Below, in pieces: positions 7,955-15,842 of a stretch of DNA of 64,000 bases. A program made the translations under genes and the position numbers. The notes beneath the pieces are model-generated. The model had not been told where the DNA came from. It saw only the letters and a program-made list of their open reading frames with translations, and did no database searches. The first letter of the stretch is position 1. The number at the start of each line of letters is the position of its first letter. The stretch covers positions 5,146,001 to 5,210,000 of the forward strand of contig NZ_CP146614.1 of the NCBI RefSeq assembly GCF_037094685.1, written 5' to 3'. This stretch comes from Massilia sp. METH4. GTDB taxonomy: Bacteria > Pseudomonadota > Gammaproteobacteria > Burkholderiales > Burkholderiaceae_D.

Positions 7955-8799
7955 GTGAGTCCCTTTTCATAGACGGTGCGGACATCGGCGGCTTCCGGCT
8001 GCCGGGCGGTATCGACATGCGCCAGGCTGGCCAGGAAGTCGGCGTAGCGGTCGCTGCGGTGCATTGCCGGCGGGCCGGCCCGGAACAGATCGGTTAGCGC
8101 GGCGCGCACCTGCGCGGTGTCGTCGTCGACGAGCACGTCGGCCAGGCGCGTCGCCACGCGCTGTTCGCCGCCGGTCAGCGCCCAGATGAGCGCCCGGTTG
8201 CGCGAATCGAATTCGGCCAGCCCGGCCTCCTGTTCGATCACCTGCGGGCCGTTCAGGCCCAGGCGGGCCTCGCGCGTGAGCACGAGATAGGAACACAGGC
8301 CGGCGGCGATCGACATCCCTCCGTAGCAGCCCACCGTGCCGGCACTCACGCCGATGACGGGCCGGTAGCGCCGCAGGTCCACGATGGCGGCCTGGATTTC
8401 CGCGATGGCGGCCAGGCCCAGGTTCGCTTCCTGCAGCCGCACGCCGCCCGTCTCGAACAGGATCACGGCTTGCGTCGGCTTGCCGGCGCGGTTGTCGCGC
8501 GCCGCCAGTTCGAGGGCGCCGGCGATCTTCGCGCCGCCCACTTCGCCCATGCTGCCGCCCTGGAAGGCGCCTTCGATGGCCAGCACCACTGTCGCCATGC
8601 CGTCCAGCGTGCCTTTCGCCACTACCACCCCGTCGTCGGCCTGCGTGACCAGTTTCTGCTGCGCCAGCCAGGGCGACGTGACGCGGTCGAACGGGCCCAC
8701 CAGCTCGCGCATCGAGCCGGCGTCCAGCAGGGCGCGGGCGCGGCCGCGGGCATTGCGCTCGATGAAGCTGTCGCGCCGTAACAGTGCCTCGATGTTCAT
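7951..8799 (-). CDS. mdcD: Biotin-independent malonate decarboxylase beta subunit, MdcD
   Basis: 282 aa. Recognised by the FIERNARGRARALLDAGSM opening, the glycine-rich ALEGAFQGGSMGEVGGAKI-type segment (here starting AIEGAF) around residues 90-110, and GVSAGTVGCYGGMSIAAGL, which forms the oxyanion hole of the carboxyltransferase fold. It pairs with MdcE as the decarboxylase. The start at 8799 overlaps the mdcC TGA as ATGA. It is cytoplasmic, part of the MdcA-C-D-E complex. Confidence 0.94.
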   Translation of the reverse strand: MNIEALLRRDSFIERNARGRARALLDAGSMRELVGPFDRVTSPWLAQQKLVTQADDGVVVAKGTLDGMATVVLAIEGAFQGGSMGEVGGAKIAGALELAARDNRAGKPTQAVILFETGGVRLQEANLGLAAIAEIQAAIVDLRRYRPVIGVSAGTVGCYGGMSIAAGLCSYLVLTREARLGLNGPQVIEQEAGLAEFDSRNRALIWALTGGEQRVATRLADVLVDDDTAQVRAALTDLFRAGPPAMHRSDRYADFLASLAHVDTARQPEAADVRTVYEKGLT

Positions 8800-9107
8800 G
8801 CCCGTTGCCCTCCCAGTGCCGCTTCCTCGAACGCCTGCTCGATGCGCATGCGCACCACGCCGGGCGTGGCGCCGTTGTCGTTGATCTCGATCTTCGCCGC
8901 CGGCAGGGCCGGGTCGGCGAACACGCGCGCCAGCAGCGCCGTCCAGGTGGCGCCATACCCGTCGACCGAGGTCTGCACGGCCACGCTCGTGGTGCCGCCA
9001 GCCTGCGGTTCCAGCAGCACTTCCAGGTCGCCCGATGCCACCACGCCCGTCACCGTGCGGGACGCGGCAGGCTGGCCGGCCGCGAATTCAAACTGCAATC
9101 GCTCCAT
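8796..9107 (-). CDS. mdcC: Malonate decarboxylase acyl carrier protein (delta subunit), MdcC
   Basis: 103 aa acyl carrier protein. S25, in GVVASGDLEVLLEP, sits exactly at the position that carries the 2'-(5''-triphosphoribosyl)-3'-dephospho-CoA arm in characterised MdcC proteins; a sheet-rich small domain follows. The start at 9107 was chosen because the family begins ME.L.F; it overlaps the end of mdcB by 20 bp. The arm is synthesised by MdcB, attached by MdcG and charged by MdcH, so all assembly factors are present in the operon. Confidence 0.94.
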   Translation of the reverse strand: MERLQFEFAAGQPAASRTVTGVVASGDLEVLLEPQAGGTTSVAVQTSVDGYGATWTALLARVFADPALPAAKIEINDNGATPGVVRMRIEQAFEEAALGGQRA

Positions 9108-9984
9108 CGTGTCCCTCCATCGCTTGTGGTTGTTCGTTCGCCAGCGCGTCGAGCAGCAGCGTCGCCGCCAGCAGGTCGGCGGCGCCGCCGGGCGAGATGC
9201 GGCGGGCCAGCATGTCCGCCTCCAGGTCGCGCAGCGCCGCCTGGCCGGCCGGATTGGCCACGCCGCCGGCGTCGAGCACCGCTTGCGCTCCCGACTGGGC
9301 CGCTGCCAGCGCCGGTGGGCCGCCGCGGGCCAGCAGGCAGGTGTCGTCCAGGTCGGCCACGATCGCGAGCAGGGCATTCAGGCGCGCCGCGCTTTCGCCG
9401 TCGCCCCGGCGTCGCGAGGCGCGCAGCATGGGCAGCGCCATCCCGATCACGTGCGGGAATCCCGCCTCGGCCTGGCTGCGCGCGCCGCCCACGCCGTACG
9501 CCTTGCGGGCCTGCTCGCCCTTGTTGCCGGTACAGGCGGGCGCGCCGGGGTCGGCCAGGCAGGCGAGGGTGCCGGCACGTTCGGCGATGGCCGCAGGGGG
9601 GGCGGGGCCCCGCGCGGCGGCGGTCACCAGCAGCCCGAGCGCCCAGATGGCGCCGCGGTGCGTGTTGACGCCGCCGGTGGCCGCCATCATCGTGGCCTCG
9701 GCCGCGCGGCCGATGGCGCCGATGCGCCGGCGCAGCGAGGGCAGGTCGCCGATCGTCGCGCCGGCGTGGGCCATCGCCGCGAAGCCGGGATGCAGGGCGT
9801 GGGCGGAGTGGCACATCAGCAGCCAGCTCAGGTCGCGGTGGGCGCCGCTGCCGCGCATGTCCACCAGGCCGGGCTTGGGCGTCAGCATGGCTTCGTCGAC
9901 GAGGGCGGCCACGGCGAGGTCCGCCAGCCAGGCGGCACGGGTCCCGCGCCCGGAATGTGCTTGCAATGGGTGCAGGGCGGTCAT
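9088..9984 (-). CDS. mdcB: Triphosphoribosyl-dephospho-CoA synthase, MdcB
   Basis: 298 aa, CitG/MdcB family. Conserved blocks are EAMLTPKPGLVDMRGSGAHRDLSW (the 'TPKPGLVD...G.H.D' signature, residues ~32-55), GGVNTHRGAIWALGLL, and GNKGEQARKAYG. It condenses dephospho-CoA with ATP to make the triphosphoribosyl-dephospho-CoA precursor of the MdcC prosthetic group. The ATG at 9984 shares a base with the mdcA TGA (TGATG); a GTG immediately before it is an alternative. Its 3' end runs 20 bp into mdcC. Confidence 0.93.
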   Translation of the reverse strand: MTALHPLQAHSGRGTRAAWLADLAVAALVDEAMLTPKPGLVDMRGSGAHRDLSWLLMCHSAHALHPGFAAMAHAGATIGDLPSLRRRIGAIGRAAEATMMAATGGVNTHRGAIWALGLLVTAAARGPAPPAAIAERAGTLACLADPGAPACTGNKGEQARKAYGVGGARSQAEAGFPHVIGMALPMLRASRRRGDGESAARLNALLAIVADLDDTCLLARGGPPALAAAQSGAQAVLDAGGVANPAGQAALRDLEADMLARRISPGGAADLLAATLLLDALANEQPQAMEGHDGAIAV

Positions 9985-11639
9985 CACCAGCTCCTGAACT
10001 TGGCGGGCGGCTCGTACAGGCCGCCGGACCAGTCCACCAGGTCGGCGATGCTCTTCGCCGCCAGCAGGGAGCGGGTCGCTTGCGAGCGCTGCACGCCGAT
10101 ATCTTCCGGCAGCGCGATCAAGCCTTGCTGCCGCATGCGCGCCGTCTGCTTCGGATCGTGGGTGAGGCCGACCGGCGTGACGCCCGCCACTGCCGCCAGC
10201 ATCGCCTTGCGCTCTTCCAGCGAGCGGGCCTTGTACAGGTAGGCGATGCCTTCCTCCGTCAGCACGTGCGTAACGTCGTCCCCATAGATCATCACGGGAG
10301 CCAGCGGCATGCCGGATGCCTTGCCCACTTCCACGGCATCGAGCGATTCGACGATCGTCGGCTGGCTGCCGTCCTGGAACGTCTCGACCATCTGCACCAC
10401 CAGCTTGCGGCCGCGCGCCAGCGGGTCGTCGCCTTCGACGAGGTCGAGCCAGGCCGGCGTGGCGTGGCGGCGGCCGTGCGGGTCGTGGCCCATGTTCGGC
10501 GCGCCGCCAAAGCCCGTCAGCCGGCCGTGCGTGACGGTGGAGGAATTACCCGCGCCATCCATCTGCAGCGTCGCGCCGATGAACAGGTCCACCGCATATT
10601 GCCCCGCCATCTGGCACAGCAGGCGGTTCGAGCGCATCGAGCCGTCGCGGCCCGTGAAGAAGATGTCCGGCCGGGCCGCCGTGTAGGCTTCCATGCCCAG
10701 TTCGGCGCCGAAGCAGTGCACGCTGTCGACCCAGCCGCTTTCGATGGCCGGGATCAGGGTGGGGTGGGGATTCAGGGTCCAGTTGCGGCAGATCTTGCCC
10801 TTCAGGCCCAGCTGCTCGCCGTAGGTCGGCAGCAGCAGCTCGATGGCCGCCGTGTTGAAGCCGATGCCGTGGTTCAGCGACTGCACGTTGTGGCGCTCGT
10901 ACACGCCGCGGATCGCCATCATCGCCATCAGCACGTGCACCGGCTTGATCAGGCGCGGGTCGCGCGTGAACAGCGGTTCGATATAGAAGGGTTTGTCGGC
11001 CTGCACGACGAAGTCGATCCACGAGCCGGGAATGTCCACGCGGGGCAGGCCGACCGGATCGTCGACGATCTCGTTCACCTGGGCGATCACGATGCCGTCG
11101 CGGAAGGCCGCGGCCTCCACCAGCGCCGGCGTGTCTTCCGTGCTGGGGCCCGTGTACAGGTTGCCGTCGCGGTCGGCCTTGTAGCCGGCGACCAGCACCA
11201 CGTTCGGCACCAGGTCCACGTACAGCCGGGCATACAGTTCCACGTAGGTGTGCAGGGCGCCCACCTGCAGCACGCCATCCTGCAGCAATTGCGAGATGCG
11301 CAGGCTTTGCGCCCCGGCGAAGGCGAAATCGAGCTTGTTGGCGATGCCGCGCTCGAACAGGTCGAGGTGCTGGGGCAGGCTCACGCTGGGCATGATCAGG
11401 TGCAGCCCGTTGACCTTGCCGGCGTCCAGCTGCACCAGCGCGCGGGCCAGGAAATCGGCCTGTTTCTGGTTGTTCCCTTCGAGGACAACGCGGTCGCCGC
11501 TGGCCACCAGCAGTTGCAGCGCGTCGACGATCGCATCGGTGCCGAGCACGCGGCCATCGCACAGGTGCCGCACTGATTCCAGGCGGCGGCGCTTTTCCTG
11601 CCGCCGCGTATCCCACTGGCGTGGGGGTGTGCTGTTCAT
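9984..11639 (-). CDS. mdcA: Malonate decarboxylase alpha subunit (acetyl-S-ACP:malonate ACP transferase), MdcA
   Basis: 551 aa, the expected size for MdcA. It contains the coenzyme A transferase-like segments VVLEGNNQKQADFLARAL and LNHGIGFNTAAIELLLPTYGEQLGLKG, and ends with the characteristic SGGLYEPPAKFRSW. It exchanges acetyl for malonyl on MdcC, releasing acetate. The start at 11639 follows GGGAGA; the frame is open 21 codons further upstream but lacks such a site. First gene of the operon, with a good promoter at 11674-11702 and mdcR divergently transcribed upstream. Confidence 0.95.
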   Translation of the reverse strand: MNSTPPRQWDTRRQEKRRRLESVRHLCDGRVLGTDAIVDALQLLVASGDRVVLEGNNQKQADFLARALVQLDAGKVNGLHLIMPSVSLPQHLDLFERGIANKLDFAFAGAQSLRISQLLQDGVLQVGALHTYVELYARLYVDLVPNVVLVAGYKADRDGNLYTGPSTEDTPALVEAAAFRDGIVIAQVNEIVDDPVGLPRVDIPGSWIDFVVQADKPFYIEPLFTRDPRLIKPVHVLMAMMAIRGVYERHNVQSLNHGIGFNTAAIELLLPTYGEQLGLKGKICRNWTLNPHPTLIPAIESGWVDSVHCFGAELGMEAYTAARPDIFFTGRDGSMRSNRLLCQMAGQYAVDLFIGATLQMDGAGNSSTVTHGRLTGFGGAPNMGHDPHGRRHATPAWLDLVEGDDPLARGRKLVVQMVETFQDGSQPTIVESLDAVEVGKASGMPLAPVMIYGDDVTHVLTEEGIAYLYKARSLEERKAMLAAVAGVTPVGLTHDPKQTARMRQQGLIALPEDIGVQRSQATRSLLAAKSIADLVDWSGGLYEPPAKFRSW

Positions 11640-11673
11640 GCATTCTCCCGTCGTTGACTGGTTGGGTAAGGCG

Positions 11674-11702
11674 AGCATAGGCGCGCCAGCGTGGCCATTC
11701 AA
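11674..11702 (-). promoter_or_regulatory. Promoter of the mdc operon with upstream LysR-type site
   Basis: On the minus strand TTGAAT (11697-11702) and TATGCT (11674-11679) are separated by 17 bp, a good sigma-70 promoter 35 bp ahead of the mdcA start. Upstream, at about 11714-11742, lies an imperfect dyad with TTA-N9-TAA at its centre (gttaacgccggagtaaac on the minus strand) flanked by atcg/cgat, resembling a LysR-regulator site. Malonate-responsive activation by MdcR from this divergent region is the known arrangement in other mdc clusters; here it is inferred. Confidence 0.6.
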
Positions 11703-11771
11703 TCAACCCAGGCGTATCGATGTTTACTCCGGCGTTAACGATTGGATGCGCGTTTGAGGTAAGCTTGCCCC

Positions 11772-12680
11772 ATGATCGACGAAGAAATCACCCTCAAGAA
11801 ACTGGAAATATTCCTGGCCTTCATGCGGCTGTCGAGCCTTGCCCGCGTCTCCGAAGAAGTTGGCCAGAGCATCGTCAGCGTCCACCGTGCGCTGCATTCG
11901 CTGGAAGAAGGGCTGCGTTGCCAGCTGTTCCAGCGCGAGGGCCGCAAGCTGACGGCCCTGCCGGCTGCCTTTGCGTTCGCCAGCCATGCGCAGCGGGCGG
12001 TGGCGGAAACGGAGGAGGGAATCCGCAAGGTGCGCGAGCTGGCCGGCTTCAACAGCCACCGGCTGCGCATCGGGTCCCTTTATTCGCTCACGCTGCGCTG
12101 CATACCGCACCTGCTGATGGGCTTGAAGCTGCGCCGGCCCGAGCTGCACGTGGATCTCACGCTGGGGTCGAACAAGGACCTGTTGCAGGGCCTGGCCGAA
12201 GGCCGGCTCGATGCCGTGGTCATCGGCCTGCAAACGCCGAACGACAATGGCAACCTGTTGTCCGTGCCGCTGTTCGAGGACGAGGTGCGGCTGGCCGCCC
12301 CGCTGGGCTCGCCGTATGCGGGCATGGCCCGGGTCGACCTGAAGGACCTGCGCAACGAGCAGTTCATCACGCTGGGCAGCGGCTTCGTCACGTCCGACAG
12401 TTTCAACCACGCGTTCCGGGAGGCCGGCTTCACGCCGGAAACGACGCTGCAGGTGCCGGACATCTTTTCGCTGATCAATCTCGTCGGCAGCGGCATGGGC
12501 TACAGCCTGCTGCCGGCGCGCGTGGCCGAGTACAGTGCCCGCATCGAGCTCATCCCGCTGGCGCAGCCGTATGCGTCGCACCAGGTGATCACCTTGCTGT
12601 TGCCGAAGTCGCGCGAGCGGGATCCGAACCTGCTGGCGCTGGCGGCGGAGTCGCGGATGTTCGGGAAGGGCGCGGCCTGA
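11772..12680 (+). CDS. mdcR: LysR-type transcriptional regulator of the malonate operon, MdcR
   Basis: 302 aa. Winged-helix domain at residues ~6-65 (LEIFLAFMRLSSLARVSEEVGQS then VHRALHSLEE), followed by a two-lobed periplasmic-binding-protein-like effector domain (about 95-300). It is divergent from mdcA with 132 bp between the starts, the usual position of mdcR, and its DNA-binding helix is the less canonical form seen in MdcR proteins. A GAGGT Shine-Dalgarno lies 11 nt before the ATG. It probably senses malonate or malonyl-CoA and activates mdcA while repressing itself. Confidence 0.9.
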   Translation: MIDEEITLKKLEIFLAFMRLSSLARVSEEVGQSIVSVHRALHSLEEGLRCQLFQREGRKLTALPAAFAFASHAQRAVAETEEGIRKVRELAGFNSHRLRIGSLYSLTLRCIPHLLMGLKLRRPELHVDLTLGSNKDLLQGLAEGRLDAVVIGLQTPNDNGNLLSVPLFEDEVRLAAPLGSPYAGMARVDLKDLRNEQFITLGSGFVTSDSFNHAFREAGFTPETTLQVPDIFSLINLVGSGMGYSLLPARVAEYSARIELIPLAQPYASHQVITLLLPKSRERDPNLLALAAESRMFGKGAA

Positions 12681-12846
12681 CACGGCGAATGGTGGAGTTC
12701 GTCCTACAGCCCGGGCGACGATGCCGACGTATCGAGTATCCGGTGCCGCCGGTGAATCAACGGTGCTTGCCGTGGCTGGCGCATGCCGCAAGCCGGACGG
12801 CGAGGTCGGAAATGCAGGCAGCGCCCTTTTCCATGCTTCCCGCGTC

Positions 12847-13266
12847 TCAGCTGATGATCAGGTATGCCGTTGGCCCTACTGTCAGGCTCATTTCCTCGCG
12901 GGCATAACGCGGATCGTCGAGCTGCCGCCATCGAACACCGGGAGGCAGCGTGTGCCGGGCTGTGACGAAGCGGTCGCGCAGGTTGACGACGATGCTGCCC
13001 TCGTCCGGCCAGCCGACGGCGCCGATGCCGGCCAGGCGATTCCCCGCGCGCAGCTCGGCCACCAGGGCTTTTCGCAATGCCGGCGGGAGGCGGCGCGCCA
13101 GCTGCAACCAGCCCTCGTCCCCGGCTTCGGCATCACCGGCGATCGCGTCGGCGATCGCCAGCTGTTCTTCAGCGACCCGCGCGCCGCTCCACTGCGCAGG
13201 CGGCACGAAATCGTATTGCAGCATGGCGCCGCCGCCATGATCCCTCCAGGCCGATTCGCGCCGCAT
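12847..13266 (-). CDS. Conserved-looking small protein of unknown function, coupled to the upstream lipoprotein
   Basis: 139 aa, not recognised. It starts on an ATG that shares its A with the stop of the lipoprotein gene (TGATG), which argues for translation and a joint role. The protein has no signal peptide or membrane segment. Its first half is helical (SGARVAEEQLAIADAIAGD and LPPALRKALVAELRAGNRLAGIG), the second half strand-like (GSIVVNLRDRFVTARHTLPPGVRW). An alternative Met at residue 15 would also give a sensible start (MLQYDFVPP). The segment 12681-12846 downstream holds no gene, and no terminator was seen. Confidence 0.6.
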   Translation of the reverse strand: MRRESAWRDHGGGAMLQYDFVPPAQWSGARVAEEQLAIADAIAGDAEAGDEGWLQLARRLPPALRKALVAELRAGNRLAGIGAVGWPDEGSIVVNLRDRFVTARHTLPPGVRWRQLDDPRYAREEMSLTVGPTAYLIIS

Positions 13267-13835
13267 CACTCTGCGCTGATCGCGATGCGCCATTGGGAAA
13301 TCGGCATGATGTCGCCGGGCCTGAGCTTGTGCGCGTCGGCCGGCGGCACATAGTACTGCGTACCGCCGCCCGCGCCGAATTGCGGGTTGGCCATGGCGGT
13401 GCCGCGCGCCACGCAGACCGGTTCGGTCACGTGGAAGGCCCGCACCGCCTCGCGCAGCTTGCGGGGCCGGCCATCGGCATCCCTGCCGGGATCGGTCGTG
13501 ACCTGCACGAGGGCATAGTATTCCTGCCAGCTGCCGCCGGTGTCGCGCAGCGTCGCTTCGCTGACGGCGAAGCCCGGCGCGATACCGGGTGTGAGCGAGT
13601 AGAGGACCGTGCCTGCGTCGAGGGCCACGTTGGCGTAGCTGTCCCTGCCGACGTAGGGTGGCATGCCCTGGGTTGCCGCTGCCAGGGCGCTCGGATTCTT
13701 GCCGAGGCAGGCACCCTGGTCGGCGAGCTCCTCCGGGGCGCCGGCAGGCACGCCCGCGGTGGTGCATGCGGCCAGCAGGGCAGCCAGCGCGCCCAGGCGG
13801 AACGCGTTGGCGAGGGATCTGATCGTCGGTGTCAT
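13266..13835 (-). CDS. Predicted lipoprotein of unknown function
   Basis: 189 aa from ATG 13835, preceded by GGAG. It has a type II signal peptide with lipobox LLAAC (Cys 24), so the mature protein should be lipid-anchored. The rest contains no domain I recognise; it has scattered aromatic/glycine stretches such as GGGTQYYVPPADAHKLRPGDIMPISQWRI, compatible with a small beta-rich fold. The reading frame extends 39 codons upstream without a ribosome site. It is followed by the overlapping 139-aa gene. No function assigned. Confidence 0.75.
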   Translation of the reverse strand: MTPTIRSLANAFRLGALAALLAACTTAGVPAGAPEELADQGACLGKNPSALAAATQGMPPYVGRDSYANVALDAGTVLYSLTPGIAPGFAVSEATLRDTGGSWQEYYALVQVTTDPGRDADGRPRKLREAVRAFHVTEPVCVARGTAMANPQFGAGGGTQYYVPPADAHKLRPGDIMPISQWRIAISAE

Positions 13836-14050
13836 CGTCGGCTCCACGAGAATAGGGGGAGCCGATCTTATTCCGGCCGCGATGCGATGGCTTTCGTCAA
13901 ATTGTCGTGCAATTGCCTGTATTTGCATCGCCGGCCCGGCCCGGAAGGACAAGCCATGACGGTATGCTAATATACTTGAAATAAGGCAAATCTAAGACTC
14001 ATCCGCTAGGCTCGCGCCGCCCGAATGTGCGGGTGCCGCCCTGTTGTTTC

Positions 14051-14881
14051 ATGAAACCGATCCTGCATTTTTCCCACGCGAACAGTTACCCAGCCGGCAC
14101 GTATCGACAGATGTTCGAGCACCTTGCCCACGATTTCGATGTCCAGGCGCTCGACATGCATGCCCACGACCCGCGCTACCTGGTGCGGGACGGCTGGCGC
14201 GAGCTGGCGGACGAGCTGATCGCCGAGCTGGTGTCGCGCTACCACGGCGAGCGCGTGATCCTCGTCGGGCATTCGCTGGGTGGGATGCTGAGCCTGATGG
14301 CGGCGGCGCGGCGGCCGGAGCTGGTCCGCTGCGTGGTACTGCTCGATTCGCCCGTACTGGCCGGCTGGCGCGCCGTTGCGTGGCGCCTGATCAAGCGCTT
14401 CAATGCCGAGGACCGTTATTCGCCGTCGCGCCTGTCGGTACGGCGGCGGATGGTGTGGCCGAGCCAGGCCGACGCGATGCGCCACTTCGCCAGCAAGGAA
14501 CTGTTCGCGGCCTGGGCGCCGGGCGTGCTGCAGGATTATCTCGATGCCGGGCTGGTACCGCATCCGGACGGGGTGCAGCTGCGCTTCTCGCGCGAGGTCG
14601 AAACGGCCGTGTACCGCACCTTGCCGCACCACATCAGCAGGCTGGTGGCGGGCCAGTTTCCCGTGCCGGTCGGCTACCTGGCCGGCCGGATTTCGATGGA
14701 GAACCGGCAGGCCGGCCTGACGGCCACCAAGGCGCTGGTAGGGCGCAACTTCCGGCTGATGCCGGGCGGGCACCTGTTCCCGATGGAGTTCCCCTTGCTC
14801 ACGGCGCAGGCAATCCGCGACATGGTCTGTGACCTCATTGGCACCGAAATGCCGCTGTGCGCCGGGGCGAGGCAGGCGTAA
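14051..14881 (+). CDS. Alpha/beta-hydrolase fold protein
   Basis: 276 aa. The fold begins with the strand and oxyanion region [19 protein letters not shown], followed by the nucleophile elbow GHSLGG ([15 protein letters not shown], Ser near residue 78). The late histidine lies in [12 protein letters not shown] near the C-terminus. Cytoplasmic, no signal peptide. The family covers esterases, lipases and C-C hydrolases; the [11 protein letters not shown] opening resembles uncharacterised betaproteobacterial hydrolases, and the substrate cannot be inferred. The start has no clear Shine-Dalgarno; a GTG eight codons upstream is possible. dcd follows 95 bp downstream on the same strand. Confidence 0.85.
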   Translation: MKPILHFSHANSYPAGTYRQMFEHLAHDFDVQALDMHAHDPRYLVRDGWRELADELIAELVSRYHGERVILVGHSLGGMLSLMAAARRPELVRCVVLLDSPVLAGWRAVAWRLIKRFNAEDRYSPSRLSVRRRMVWPSQADAMRHFASKELFAAWAPGVLQDYLDAGLVPHPDGVQLRFSREVETAVYRTLPHHISRLVAGQFPVPVGYLAGRISMENRQAGLTATKALVGRNFRLMPGGHLFPMEFPLLTAQAIRDMVCDLIGTEMPLCAGARQA

Positions 14882-14895
14882 AACATTGCAAAAGC

Positions 14896-14924
14896 TTTCA
14901 GAGGCAGGGTCGATCGCGTAGAAT
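14896..14924 (+). promoter_or_regulatory. Candidate sigma-70 promoter of dcd
   Basis: TTTCAG (14896-14901) and TAGAAT (14919-14924) are separated by exactly 17 bp, 52 bp ahead of the dcd ATG. The -35 element is weak. Position in the gap between the hydrolase gene and dcd supports it. Confidence 0.45.
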
Positions 14925-14976
14925 CGCTGCCACGCGGCGGCGCCGCACTCTCCTCCAACAGTTTCAAGCACGAACG

Positions 14977-15543
14977 ATGACGATTAAAAGCGACAAATGG
15001 ATCCGCAAGATGGCGGAACAACATGGAATGATCGAGCCCTACGAGCCGGGCCAGGTACGGGCAGTGGACGGCCGCAAGGTGATCTCGTTCGGCACGTCGT
15101 CGTACGGCTACGATATCCGCTGCGCGGACGAGTTCAAGGTCTTCACCAACATCAACAGCACGATCGTCGATCCGAAGAATTTCGATTCGAATTCCTTCGT
15201 GGACGTGAAAAGCGACGTCTGCATCATCCCGCCGAACTCCTTCGCGCTGGCCCGCACCATCGAATACTTCCGCATTCCGCGCAATGTGCTGACGGTCTGC
15301 CTGGGCAAGTCCACGTACGCGCGCTGCGGCATCATCGTCAACGTCACGCCGTTCGAACCGGAATGGGAAGGTTACGTGACGCTGGAATTCTCGAACACCA
15401 CGCCGCTGCCGGCCAAGATCTACGCCGGCGAAGGCTGCGCGCAGGTGCTGTTCTTCGAGAGCGACGAAGTGTGCGAAACCTCGTACAAGGACCGCAACGG
15501 CAAGTACCAGGGCCAGCGGGGCGTAACGCTGCCGAAGGCTTGA
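14977..15543 (+). CDS. dcd: dCTP deaminase
   Basis: 188 aa, the exact usual length. It deaminates dCTP to dUTP plus ammonia, feeding dTMP synthesis. The trimeric dUTPase-like fold is evident from [12 protein letters not shown], the [11 protein letters not shown] phosphate-binding motif (residues 110-119), the catalytic glutamate E137 in VTLEFSN, and [14 protein letters not shown]. The protein ends with the conserved [11 protein letters not shown] tail that closes over the substrate. Start [10 protein letters not shown] is canonical for betaproteobacterial Dcd. Hairpin-forming sequences follow the stop and may terminate the transcript. Confidence 0.97.
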   Translation: MTIKSDKWIRKMAEQHGMIEPYEPGQVRAVDGRKVISFGTSSYGYDIRCADEFKVFTNINSTIVDPKNFDSNSFVDVKSDVCIIPPNSFALARTIEYFRIPRNVLTVCLGKSTYARCGIIVNVTPFEPEWEGYVTLEFSNTTPLPAKIYAGEGCAQVLFFESDEVCETSYKDRNGKYQGQRGVTLPKA

Positions 15544-15565
15544 GCGCCACTGCAGAAGACCGGTG

Positions 15566-15631
15566 GCTTGGCAGGGGTTTCGCGGAGCATGCTCCGCGCC
15601 TGCCAAGCGGTGATGGCATGCATGCCATCAC
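15566..15631. repeat. Two adjacent perfect inverted repeats (REP-like)
   Basis: The arm GCTTGGCAGG (15566-15575) pairs with CCTGCCAAGC (15599-15608), enclosing the palindrome CGCGGAGCATGCTCCGCG (15581-15598). One base later follows a second perfect 22-bp palindrome (15610-15631, GTGATGGCATG and its complement). They lie just after dcd, where they could fold in RNA as terminators, although neither is followed by a T-run. Confidence 0.75.
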
Positions 15632-15752
15632 TCCTTCCAGGCACCGAACTTCAGGAAACATTTCCGAAGAACAGGAGCCCGAACGGGCCGATGGCCCTGC
15701 GTCGGGGGACACGCGTGCCTGATTGCGTCGCATCCGGCAGCGGCCCTTGAGA

Positions 15753-15840
15753 AAATGTTGCAAAAAAACCGGTGCCTGTCACCGGTGCTGAGGAAATATT
15801 GCAAAAAGACCGGTGCCTGTCACCGGTGTTGTCACCGGTG
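15753..15840. repeat. Tandem AAAT(G/A)TTGCAA-CCGGTG-CCTGT-CACCGG repeats
   Basis: Two near-identical ~36-bp copies (15753-15788 and 15794-15828) each consist of aaat[ga]ttgcaaaaa, then the hairpin CCGGTG-cctgt-CACCGG. A third partial TCACCGGTG lies at 15832-15840, two bases from the kinase stop codon. The element resembles short dispersed repeats that I recall as common in Oxalobacteraceae genomes; that attribution is from memory. Confidence 0.75.
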
Positions 15841-15842
15841 GG

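Larger units (their letters stand above)
15544..15842. other. Non-coding gap between dcd and the histidine kinase, made of hairpins and short repeats
   Basis: About 300 bp without a credible gene. It contains two perfect palindromic structures at 15566-15631 and a tandem ccggtgcctgtcacc element at 15753-15840, listed separately. It separates two convergently oriented genes, so it probably acts mainly as a bidirectional terminator and repeat insertion site. Confidence 0.7.

Noticed and set aside
15544..15842. Possible small ORFs or tandem-repeat CRISPR-like array after dcd
   Set aside because: Only two and a half copies, no regular spacers, no cas genes; the copies are hairpins.
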